From positions 372,001 to 436,000 of the forward strand of contig NZ_CADIKC010000006.1 of assembly GCF_902859805.1 (NCBI RefSeq): a DNA stretch of 64,000 bases. The letters run 5' to 3'. Source of the stretch: Paraburkholderia sediminicola (GTDB lineage: Bacteria; Pseudomonadota; Gammaproteobacteria; Burkholderiales; Burkholderiaceae). Numbering within the stretch: the stretch's first letter is position 1; each line of letters opens with the position of its first letter. The notes beneath the pieces are model-generated. The model saw only the letters and a list, made by a program, of their open reading frames with translations. It ran no database searches and was not told the DNA's origin. Below are positions 16,105-23,287 of the stretch, in pieces. The position numbers were made by a program, and so were the translations under genes.

Positions 16105-16959
16105 ATGTCCGCCATTTCCTATCGCTATGCTGACGTCGACCGCGTCAAGGTGTTCTATCGCGAAGCAGGCCGTCCGACCGCGCCGAAACTGCTACTCCTC
16201 CACGGTTTTCCAAGTTCGAGCCATATGTTTCGGGACCTGATCCCGCTGCTGGCCGAGCACTTCCATATCGTCGCGCCCGATCTGCCGGGTTTCGGCCAGT
16301 CGGACATGCCTGGCCGCGATGCCTTCGCGTACACGTTCGACAACATCGCCACCGTGATCGAACGCTTCACCGAGCAGATCGGTTTTGACCGGTTTGCCAT
16401 GTACGTATTCGACTACGGCGCGCCGACCGGCTTCCGGCTTGCAGTCCGGCACCCTGAGCGGATCGCGGCGATCATCTCGCAGAATGGCAACGCATACGAA
16501 GAAGGCCTGAGCGAAGGCTGGAATCCGATTCGCGCTTACTGGCAGGATCCGTCGCAGGCCAATCGCGAGGCGCTTCGCGCGATGCTGACGCACGAAACGA
16601 CCATGTGGCAGTACACGCATGGCGTCCAGGACGCGGCTTCCGTATCGCCCGATGGCTACTCGCTTGACGAGTTCTATCTGAGCCGCCCGGGCGCGGACGA
16701 GATCCAGCTCGATCTGTTCGGCGACTACCGGAACAACGTCGCGTTGTATCCCGCCTTCCAGCAATATTTCCGCAGCCACCAGCCCCCTTTGCTCGCCGTG
16801 TGGGGCGCGAACGATCCGTTTTTCCTGCCGCCCGGCGCTGAGGCTTTCAAACGCGACATCCCGAATGCCGAGGTGCGCTTTTTCGATACCGGCCACTTCG
16901 CGCTGGAAACGCACGCGGCAGAGATCGCCGCGGCTATTTCCGGATTTCTGATTCGCTGA
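16105..16959 (+). CDS. Alpha/beta hydrolase, epoxide hydrolase / haloalkane dehalogenase type
   Basis: A 284-residue hydrolase, start ATG 16105 with GGGAG upstream. It has HGFPSSSHMFRDLIPLL (oxyanion HGxP), the nucleophile elbow MYVFDYGAPTGFRLA with Asp instead of Ser, a cap region rich in Trp and Tyr, and the catalytic His in FFDTGHFALETHA. An Asp nucleophile with HGFP is typical of epoxide hydrolases and haloalkane dehalogenases; the residue after Asp is Tyr rather than the Trp of classical dehalogenases. Physiological substrate unknown. It lies 83 bp after the preceding hydrolase and 86 bp before an SDR. Confidence 0.85.
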   Translation: MSAISYRYADVDRVKVFYREAGRPTAPKLLLLHGFPSSSHMFRDLIPLLAEHFHIVAPDLPGFGQSDMPGRDAFAYTFDNIATVIERFTEQIGFDRFAMYVFDYGAPTGFRLAVRHPERIAAIISQNGNAYEEGLSEGWNPIRAYWQDPSQANREALRAMLTHETTMWQYTHGVQDAASVSPDGYSLDEFYLSRPGADEIQLDLFGDYRNNVALYPAFQQYFRSHQPPLLAVWGANDPFFLPPGAEAFKRDIPNAEVRFFDTGHFALETHAAEIAAAISGFLIR

Positions 16960-17045
16960 CAGGCGGGCGCAGCGTGGTGGGTTGTCCATTGAGTCGCCGG
17001 TTTGGCGACTCATCAAGTTCAGTTCAGGAATGAAGGAGAAAGGAA

Positions 17046-17816
17046 ATGTCGAACAAGGTAGCAATCGTTACAGGCGCGAGCCAGGGTATCGGCCGTTCAA
17101 CTGCCATCAGGTTGGCGCGAGACTTCGAATCTGTCGTGGTGGTTGCGCGCAATCGTGAGAATCTCGATCAGACCGCGGACGAAGTCAGAAAGGCCGGTGC
17201 AAAAGCGCTCGCAATCGACCTCGATCTGTCAGATCCGGAAGCCGCACAGAAGGTGGTCGATCAGACGCTGTCGGCGTTCGGCCAGATCGACGCGTTACTC
17301 AACATCGCGGGCGCAGTGCCGCAGATCGACGTCTTCGAGATGAGCGACGATCAATGGGATCGTGGCTTCGCGTTGAAACTGCACGGCGCGCGGCGATTGA
17401 CGATCGCGGCATGGCCGTCGTTGAAGAAAACCTCAGGATCGGTTGTGCTGATGTCGGGTAACTCGGCGCTGTTTCCCAAAGCGCCCTACGCGGCCGTGGG
17501 CACGATCAACGCGGCGATTGTGGCGCTGGCGAAGGCTTTCTCCGACCGTGGGATTGCAGACGGCGTGCAGGTCAACAGCGTGCTGCCCGGCCCGGTGATG
17601 ACAGGCCGGCGGCAATCGTATCTGGAACATTGGGCGCCGCTGCACAACATGACGGTCGAAGAAGCGACGGCCCGCTTTCCGGTCGAAGCGGGAATCGCGC
17701 GCTACGGCACACCCGAAGAGATTGCCGAGCTGATGGCGTTCATCGTGTCGCCCGCCGCACACTGGATGACGGGTTCGACGTTGAGGATGGATGGCGGCGA
17801 GGTCAAGTCGATCTGA
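17046..17816 (+). CDS. SDR-family oxidoreductase with an altered active site
   Basis: A 256-residue short-chain dehydrogenase/reductase; the ATG has GAAGGAGAAAGG just upstream. The NAD(P) motif is VTGASQGIGRSTA and the second motif is LLNIAGAVPQ (NAG variant). The catalytic Ser is in VVLMSGNSALFP and the Tyr in APYAAVGTINAAI, but the Lys of YxxxK is replaced by Gly (YAAVG). C-terminal SDR features (VLPGPVMTGR, WMTGSTLRMDGG) are normal. Without the Lys the usual mechanism would be impaired, so either a different residue helps or activity differs from classical SDRs. Probable third gene of the hydrolase operon. Confidence 0.85.
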   Translation: MSNKVAIVTGASQGIGRSTAIRLARDFESVVVVARNRENLDQTADEVRKAGAKALAIDLDLSDPEAAQKVVDQTLSAFGQIDALLNIAGAVPQIDVFEMSDDQWDRGFALKLHGARRLTIAAWPSLKKTSGSVVLMSGNSALFPKAPYAAVGTINAAIVALAKAFSDRGIADGVQVNSVLPGPVMTGRRQSYLEHWAPLHNMTVEEATARFPVEAGIARYGTPEEIAELMAFIVSPAAHWMTGSTLRMDGGEVKSI

Positions 17817-17840
17817 CTACCATCAAACTGATCGTTCGCA

Positions 17841-17874
17841 GCGAGGCCCGAAGCGGACGCGCGCCGGGCTTCGC
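17841..17874. terminator. Hairpin between convergent SDR and VOC genes
   Basis: GCGAGGCCCG (17841-17850) pairs with CGGGCTTCGC (17865-17874), 10 bp with one G-T pair, in the 78-bp convergent gap. No T tract. Confidence 0.4.
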
Positions 17875-17894
17875 GAGTCCGCTCAATGGAAAGC

Positions 17895-18269
17895 TCAGGC
17901 CTCGGGCCGGTGGCAAACCACTTCGATGTTGTGCCCGTCCGGACCAATCACAAAAGCTGCATAGTAGTTCGCGTGGTAGCGCGGGCGCAGACCCGGCGCA
18001 CCATTGTCTTTTGCCCCCGTCTCCAGAGCCGCGCGATAGAAAGCGTCGACTTGCTGGCGATTGTCGGCCGTGAATGCCAGGTGAAGATGCGCCGGCTTCT
18101 CATCAGTCTGGTACAGGCACAATGAAGCCTTGCCTGGCGGGCTAAGCTCGATCCCGTACGTCGGCGGCCCCTCCCCGACAACCGCTACGCCGATCGGTTC
18201 GAGTGCCTTGAGGAAGAACGCTTTGCTCGCTGCAAAGTCGCTGACTCCGAATTTGACGTGATCGAACAT
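17895..18269 (-). CDS. VOC (glyoxalase/bleomycin-resistance) family protein
   Basis: A 124-residue vicinal-oxygen-chelate protein. The start at 18269 is preceded on the minus strand by AGGAGAG. It begins MFDHVKFGVSDFAASKAFFL and ends GPDGHNIEVVCHRPEA, the paired beta-alpha-beta modules of the fold, with the metal-type residues His4, Glu41-region and the C-terminal HNIEVV Glu. Family members act on glutathione adducts, extradiol substrates or bind antibiotics. Context gives no clear substrate. Confidence 0.85.
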   Translation of the reverse strand: MFDHVKFGVSDFAASKAFFLKALEPIGVAVVGEGPPTYGIELSPPGKASLCLYQTDEKPAHLHLAFTADNRQQVDAFYRAALETGAKDNGAPGLRPRYHANYYAAFVIGPDGHNIEVVCHRPEA

Positions 18270-18451
18270 GAACTCTCCTGAAGTGTTTGGGCCTGCGCGA
18301 GGCCGGACGCGATTTAGAGATCTCCGCGATGTTGCCACACGCAACCACACGCAGTCACCAGAAGGGAAACCGCAAAGGAGTAATCTTCGGTACTGGAAAT
18401 GGAGCACGCGCAATACGGTCAACCAGCGATATAACGTGAGGAGCCGGACCA

Positions 18452-19144
18452 ATGGGAAGCACTAACGCGGTAGCGGCGGCAGCAGTCGCCTTCGTGGGAA
18501 GTCACTTTGTTTTGTCCCATCCGCTGCGCAGGCGGCTGGTCAGCGCGATTGGCGAAACGGGGTTTCTGGGCGTCTATTCGCTGGTGGCCTTCGCGACGCT
18601 CGGCTGGTTGATCGCCGCCTACCTGAAGGCGCCTTTGACTGCACCGCTATGGCAAGCAGGAGACGGGCTCTGGGCGGTTGCAACCGTGGTCATGCTGATA
18701 GCATCGATCCTCCTGATGGGCTCTCTGATCCGCAACCCGGCGCTGCCCACCGGCGGCCGGCCCACTGCGTTCCCGCAAGCGGCGCTCGGCGTGTACGCAG
18801 TGACGCGCCACCCGATGATGTGGTCGTTCGTACTGTGGGGGCTGTGTCACATCGCTGTGTTTCCGGTGGCCAAGAGCATCATCGTTGCGGTGGCTATCGC
18901 GATTCTCGCGCTCGTCGGCTCCGCCTTGCAGGATCGGAAGAAAGAGCAGTTGCAGCCCGATCTCTGGCCTGAGTGGGAGTCGAAGACGAGCTACCTGCCG
19001 TTCGCGGCGATCGCCGCTGGCCGTGCGCGACTCGGCGGCTTCGGCTTGCACGCGTTGCTGGGCGGTTTCGTTGTGTGGCTCGTCGCGACCTGGGCTCATA
19101 TGCCGATTACTGGATGGGCCGCGGGTGTCTGGCGCTGGCTGTAA
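18452..19144 (+). CDS. NnrU-family integral membrane protein
   Basis: A 230-residue inner-membrane protein, start ATG 18452 with TGAGGAG at 18437-18443. About six hydrophobic segments are visible, and the family segment GVYAVTRHPMMWSFVLWGLCH is clear. NnrU was first linked to nitrite/nitric oxide metabolism, but many members, including relatives of methyltransferase-like membrane proteins, lie outside denitrification clusters. There is no denitrification gene here. Function unassigned. Confidence 0.85.
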   Translation: MGSTNAVAAAAVAFVGSHFVLSHPLRRRLVSAIGETGFLGVYSLVAFATLGWLIAAYLKAPLTAPLWQAGDGLWAVATVVMLIASILLMGSLIRNPALPTGGRPTAFPQAALGVYAVTRHPMMWSFVLWGLCHIAVFPVAKSIIVAVAIAILALVGSALQDRKKEQLQPDLWPEWESKTSYLPFAAIAAGRARLGGFGLHALLGGFVVWLVATWAHMPITGWAAGVWRWL

Positions 19145-19262
19145 ACGCGGCGCGGCATGCGAACCATAAAACGGTAGCTGGCCAATGCGCCCTGACCGTG
19201 AGGGCGCTGAGGCTGTCGCGCCTCGTCGCGCTGTCTCACGCCGTCTCGCGCTGTCCGGAAGA

Positions 19263-20180
19263 TCACGCTTTTCCCAGCGCCCCTCCCTCCTGCTCAGCAA
19301 ACCATTGCAGGATGCGTTGCCGGCCTGGATGCAGCGCGCCTGCGGTTTGCAACCAAAGGACATAGACCCCTTTGGTCTTCAACGGCGTACCAAAAGGAAT
19401 AACCAGATCGCCGCGATTGATTGATTCCTGCGCCAGGGTCAAGTCCGTCATCGCCACGCCCAACCCGCGAGCTGCGGCATTCATCGCCAGCTCGTCGAGA
19501 TTGAAGGTGATGTGCTTGTAGTTTTTGGCCGCCGATCCCCCGTTGGCCTTCAGCCAGATCGACCACTCGTGCTGACCCGTGGAACCATGAATCAGCGTGT
19601 GCTGTGCCAACGCTTCCAGCGACCCCGGCAGCGGCTTGTTGTCGACGGAGAAAGGCGCGCACACCGGCACCAGAATCTCGTCGAAGAGCCTGAGGAACGT
19701 GGGCGACTCCGGCGTCGGTTCCTCCCGCGCTTCGGGCAGGTAAAGGATATAGGCGTCGCAGTGACCCGACGGATCGACCACTTCCGTCGCGACGGTCTCA
19801 ATTGAAAGAGATAGATCGGGATGCCGGGCATAAAAGTCCGTCAGCCTTGGCAGTAACCAGCGAACTGCGAGCGAGACGAAGATGCGGATGCGAAACGGCC
19901 TGTCCCGCGGCGATATCCGCTCGTCGAGCGTCTGGAGCTCGTCGAGTATCTTGCGCGTCACCTCCAGCACTTCTTTGCCTTGCCGCGTTAGTTGCACGCT
20001 GCGACTGTTGCGAACGAACAGCGGCACGCCGTAGTGACTTTCCAGTTGCTGAATCTTCCTGCTCACCGCGCTCTGGGTCAGATGCAGCTTTTCTGCTGCT
20101 TCGGTGAAGTTGTCCGACTCCGCAACGAGCAACAGCGCCTGAAGGGCTCCGATAGACGGCGGTCGATAGAGCTTATCCAT
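19263..20180 (-). CDS. LysR-type transcriptional regulator
   Basis: A 305-residue LysR regulator; the start at 20180 (MDKLYRPPSIGALQAL) fits the family better than an upstream in-frame codon at 20276. The winged helix reads FTEAAEKLHLTQSAVSRKIQ followed by QLESHYGVPLFVRNSR. The effector domain has the GcvA-like features PRLTDFYARHPDLSLSIE and LGVAMTDLTLAQESI. It is divergent from a flavoprotein oxidase and a PotF-like binding protein, so control of polyamine or amine use is likely. A dyad in the 107-130 bp spacer is a candidate operator. Confidence 0.92.
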   Translation of the reverse strand: MDKLYRPPSIGALQALLLVAESDNFTEAAEKLHLTQSAVSRKIQQLESHYGVPLFVRNSRSVQLTRQGKEVLEVTRKILDELQTLDERISPRDRPFRIRIFVSLAVRWLLPRLTDFYARHPDLSLSIETVATEVVDPSGHCDAYILYLPEAREEPTPESPTFLRLFDEILVPVCAPFSVDNKPLPGSLEALAQHTLIHGSTGQHEWSIWLKANGGSAAKNYKHITFNLDELAMNAAARGLGVAMTDLTLAQESINRGDLVIPFGTPLKTKGVYVLWLQTAGALHPGRQRILQWFAEQEGGALGKA

Positions 20181-20212
20181 GCGTTTTTGGAATTCTCCAA
20201 TGAATTTATAAC

Positions 20213-20231
20213 GCTGGATCGTGCATCCAGC
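20213..20231. promoter_or_regulatory. Candidate LysR operator
   Basis: A perfect 7-bp inverted repeat GCTGGAT-CGTGC-ATCCAGC in the spacer between the LysR gene and the flavoprotein gene. The size (T-N11/13-A type) suits a LysR recognition site. Confidence 0.5.
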
Positions 20232-20311
20232 TCCCAATATATTGACACTCAAGCGAATGGATTGCCGAGCAAGCATGCTGATTATTCATGCTTTCGGCAG
20301 TCTGGTCATCT

Positions 20312-21640
20312 ATGGCGCGCAGAGGGGACATTATTTTGGTCAAGAACATATGCGGCTGGATCGCCCAAGCCGGCGTCTCGCCTCCCGGAGCAATCCTGAC
20401 CGGAACGCAGAAAGCGGATTGGCTGGTGATCGGCGGCGGCTTCACGGGATTGTCGGCGGCGCATACGCTCGCCGAACTGCATCCACAATCGCGCATCATC
20501 GTGGTCGATCGGCAGCGCGCCGCTCAAGGTGCTTCAGCGCGCAACTCGGGTTTCGTGGTCGCCTACGAGCGGCCGGCGGCTGACGAATTGCCTGGTCGGC
20601 AACGCCATGCGCAGTACCACGCCGCGACCGCCATTGGCAAAGCCGCGTGCGCCGAGGTTGGCCGACGTGTGACGAAGCTCGGCATCGCGTGTGATCTGAG
20701 CGATGCCGGCTACTTCTTCGCGGTCCACGATCCGGCCAAACTTGCGGAAGCGGACATCCAGGTGCAGACCCTGCGTGAAGCGGGTGCGAGCGCCGAATTG
20801 CTGGAGGGCCACGCTTTATCGCAACGGCTGGGCACGCCGTTCTACAAAGCGGGAATATGGTGTCGAGGCGGGAATGGGTTATTGCAGCCGGCGAAGTATG
20901 CAAAGGGTCTGCTCGACACCTTGCCCGAGAATGTTTCGCTCTACGAGAACACTGAAATCACGGGTCTCGATTACTTGAGCGGAGGTGGTATCCGCGCACG
21001 CTCTGTTGGCGGTGACATCGAGGCAAAGCAGGTGCTGGCGTGCGTCGGGGCATTTTTGCCACGGATAGGCCTCGCAGACAGCACTGTCTTCCCGCTTGAA
21101 CTCAGTGCCTCGCTGAGCCGGCCGTTGAACGACGACGAGTATCTTCGCCTGGGGCGCGCGGCCCCTTGGGGCGTACTGTCGACGCGCCCTGCCGGCGCAA
21201 CGTTACGCCTGACGCCGGACCGGCGGCTACTGATCCGCAACACCGTGGAGTATCGACGCCACGATCTTGCCGGCCCTTCTCTGGTGGCGCGCCGGACGAG
21301 GCACCTGCGCGGCTTGCAGCGACGCTTTCCCTGGATTACGGATGAGCATCTGCAATTCACCTGGACCGGCCATCTGAGCGCCACGCGGTCCGGTGAGCCA
21401 CGTTTCGGCAAGCTGGCGGAAGGGGTTTATTCCGCAGCCGGATGCAACGGCTCCGGAGTCGCGCGCGGCACGCTGTGGGGGCGGCTGCTAGCAGAAATGG
21501 CGTCGGGAGGCCAGTCAGCCTTGCTGACCTCCGTGCTTGGCAACGCGAACCCAGGCTGGCTCCCTCCCCGACCGTTTTTTGACATCGGCGCCTCGATACG
21601 TTTGCGATATGAAGCGCATCAGGCAAGAACCGAGTCCTGA
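20312..21640 (+). CDS. FAD-dependent amine/amino acid oxidoreductase (PuuB/DadA type)
   Basis: A roughly 440-residue flavoprotein. The FAD motif is WLVIGGGFTGLSAAHTLAEL followed by IIVVDRQRAAQGASARNSGF, the ASARNSGF form being typical of gamma-glutamylputrescine oxidase and related DAO-family enzymes; the C-terminal FAD site is YSAAGCNGSGVARGT. The start is uncertain: ATG at 20288 or 20312 lack a Shine-Dalgarno, while TTG at 20336 has GAGGGG at 20322-20327. Probably co-transcribed with the PotF-like protein 69 bp downstream, so a polyamine or its derivative is the likely substrate. Confidence 0.88.
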   Translation: MARRGDIILVKNICGWIAQAGVSPPGAILTGTQKADWLVIGGGFTGLSAAHTLAELHPQSRIIVVDRQRAAQGASARNSGFVVAYERPAADELPGRQRHAQYHAATAIGKAACAEVGRRVTKLGIACDLSDAGYFFAVHDPAKLAEADIQVQTLREAGASAELLEGHALSQRLGTPFYKAGIWCRGGNGLLQPAKYAKGLLDTLPENVSLYENTEITGLDYLSGGGIRARSVGGDIEAKQVLACVGAFLPRIGLADSTVFPLELSASLSRPLNDDEYLRLGRAAPWGVLSTRPAGATLRLTPDRRLLIRNTVEYRRHDLAGPSLVARRTRHLRGLQRRFPWITDEHLQFTWTGHLSATRSGEPRFGKLAEGVYSAAGCNGSGVARGTLWGRLLAEMASGGQSALLTSVLGNANPGWLPPRPFFDIGASIRLRYEAHQARTES

Positions 21641-21709
21641 GAGCGGCTTGCGCCGTCCGCAAAGCCACTCGCCCCCCCTGCTCAATCTTTACCCCGCAAG
21701 GAAAACACC

Positions 21710-22840
21710 ATGCGCGCTTGTCATCCTGTCACCCGTCTGCGCCGCGCGGCCATCGCCAGCGCCTGTATTGCGGCAACCCTGTCGCTATGGGCAGCGCCCG
21801 CCGCTCGCGCCGCGGACGTCGAACTGAACGTGTACAACTGGTCGGACTATATCGCGAAGGAAACGGTCCCGACCTTTGAGAAACAGACGGGCATTCACGT
21901 CCGTTACGACAACTACGACAGCAACGACACACTGCAGGCGAAACTGCTCGCGGGCAGTTCCGGCTACGACATCGTGGTACCGACGTCGAACTACATGGCG
22001 AGGCAGATTCAGGCCGGCGCGTACCAGAAGCTCGACAAATCGCAACTGCCGAACCTGAAGAATCTCAGCCCTGTGCTGATGGAAATGGTGGCGGGTGCCG
22101 ACCCGGGCAACCAGTACGGCGTGCCTTGGGCGTTCGCCGTCACGGGTATCGGCTACAACGTGCAGGCCGTGCAGAAAGCGCTCGGCGCGAACGCACCGGT
22201 CGATAGTTGGGCGCTGGTCTTCGATCCGGCCAACCTCGCAAAGCTCAAGGGCTGCGGCGTCGCTTTCCTCGATGAGTCGGTCGACGTATTTGCCGCGGCG
22301 CTGCAGTACATGCATAAAGATCCGAACAGCACCAACCCGGCCGACTACCAGGCGGCGTTCGAGTTGCTGAAAAAAGCGCGCCCATACATTACCGAGTTCA
22401 ACTCGTCCGGCTACATCAACGATCTCGCGAACAACGACGTCTGCGTGGCGATCGGTTTTGCGGGCGACGTCGGCATCGCACACCGGCGCAGCGCTGAGGC
22501 CAGGCGTCCGTACGACATCCGTTTCTCAAACGTGAAGGAAGGCGGTTTGCTGGCGTTCGATGTGATGGTGATCCCGAAAGACGCACCGCACCCGCAAGCC
22601 GCGCTTAGATGGATCAATTACATCGAGGACCCGAAGGTCAATGCGGCAATCACCAATGAGGTGTTCTACCCGACGGCAAACCACGCAGCGCGTCAGTTCG
22701 TGACGCCGGCCGTGGCCCAGGACCCAACGGTGTACCCGCCGGACGACGTGCTCAAGAAGATGACGCTGATGAAGCCGACGCCGGTTGAGATCGTGCGCCT
22801 TGAAAACCGCTTGTGGGCGCAATTGAAAACCCTTCACTGA
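21710..22840 (+). CDS. Polyamine ABC transporter periplasmic binding protein (PotF-like)
   Basis: A 376-residue substrate-binding protein with signal peptide (ending AAPAARAAD). The mature start VELNVYNWSDYIAKETVPTF is diagnostic of the PotF/PotD group, as are SGYDIVVPTSNYMARQIQAG and NQYGVPWAFAVTGIGYN. The AAGGAAA before the ATG is a good ribosome site. No permease or ATPase gene follows, so this is an orphan binding protein that must use transporter subunits encoded elsewhere or serve as a periplasmic sensor. It pairs with the amine oxidase upstream. Confidence 0.92.
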   Translation: MRACHPVTRLRRAAIASACIAATLSLWAAPAARAADVELNVYNWSDYIAKETVPTFEKQTGIHVRYDNYDSNDTLQAKLLAGSSGYDIVVPTSNYMARQIQAGAYQKLDKSQLPNLKNLSPVLMEMVAGADPGNQYGVPWAFAVTGIGYNVQAVQKALGANAPVDSWALVFDPANLAKLKGCGVAFLDESVDVFAAALQYMHKDPNSTNPADYQAAFELLKKARPYITEFNSSGYINDLANNDVCVAIGFAGDVGIAHRRSAEARRPYDIRFSNVKEGGLLAFDVMVIPKDAPHPQAALRWINYIEDPKVNAAITNEVFYPTANHAARQFVTPAVAQDPTVYPPDDVLKKMTLMKPTPVEIVRLENRLWAQLKTLH

Positions 22841-23287
22841 AGTCCCGGCCCGCGTCCGCCGCAAGCCGCGGCGGCGCAGCCATCGAGTTTGACATTCCCC
22901 TTTCATTCATTCGATGAGCCCGGCACGGCATCCGGGTCACGTTTCCCACGTTTCCCACGCTTCATTTCCCGCCGATATTTACATTCCCCACTGATACTTT
23001 CATCTCTGCGACCCCTGCCGTCGCAGAGCACTCATCCACTCGCCCGAGCACGCAGCACATCGCAATGCAATCCGCAATCACGCTGTTGCAAGGGTTATTT
23101 TCGAAAAGACAACATCGGCGACAAGCCGTCATACTCTGTCTCTTTATTGCGGTGGACGATTTCGACCATACGACTGGACTAATTGGCCCGACGCCAGAGC
23201 CGGATCGATGCATGACTGTCCGCCCCGTCTTTTCGACGGTAATTTCCGCGTTGCGCAACGCGCGGGTCACGTGGAGCGTATTTTGTA
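22841..23287. other. Intergenic region upstream of the sigma-54 activator
   Basis: 447 bp without a convincing gene. It holds a hairpin CCGCCGC-AAGCC-GCGGCGG (22856-22874) that probably ends the potF transcript, a short tandem ACGTTTCCC repeat near 22938-22956, and two 14-bp dyads listed separately. Confidence 0.5.
23154..23189. promoter_or_regulatory. Two GGACGA-type dyads upstream of the sigma-54 activator
   Basis: GGACGATTTCGACC (23154-23167) and GGACTAATTGGCCC (23176-23189), 22 bp apart. Each matches in 11 of 14 positions one of the dyads upstream of the sigma-54 promoter at 27804. They lie about 100-135 bp before the activator start, suggesting autoregulation. Confidence 0.55.

Noticed and set aside
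22938..22960. Tandem ACGTTTCCC repeat
   Set aside because: Only two copies in a spacer; no sign of a CRISPR or other array.
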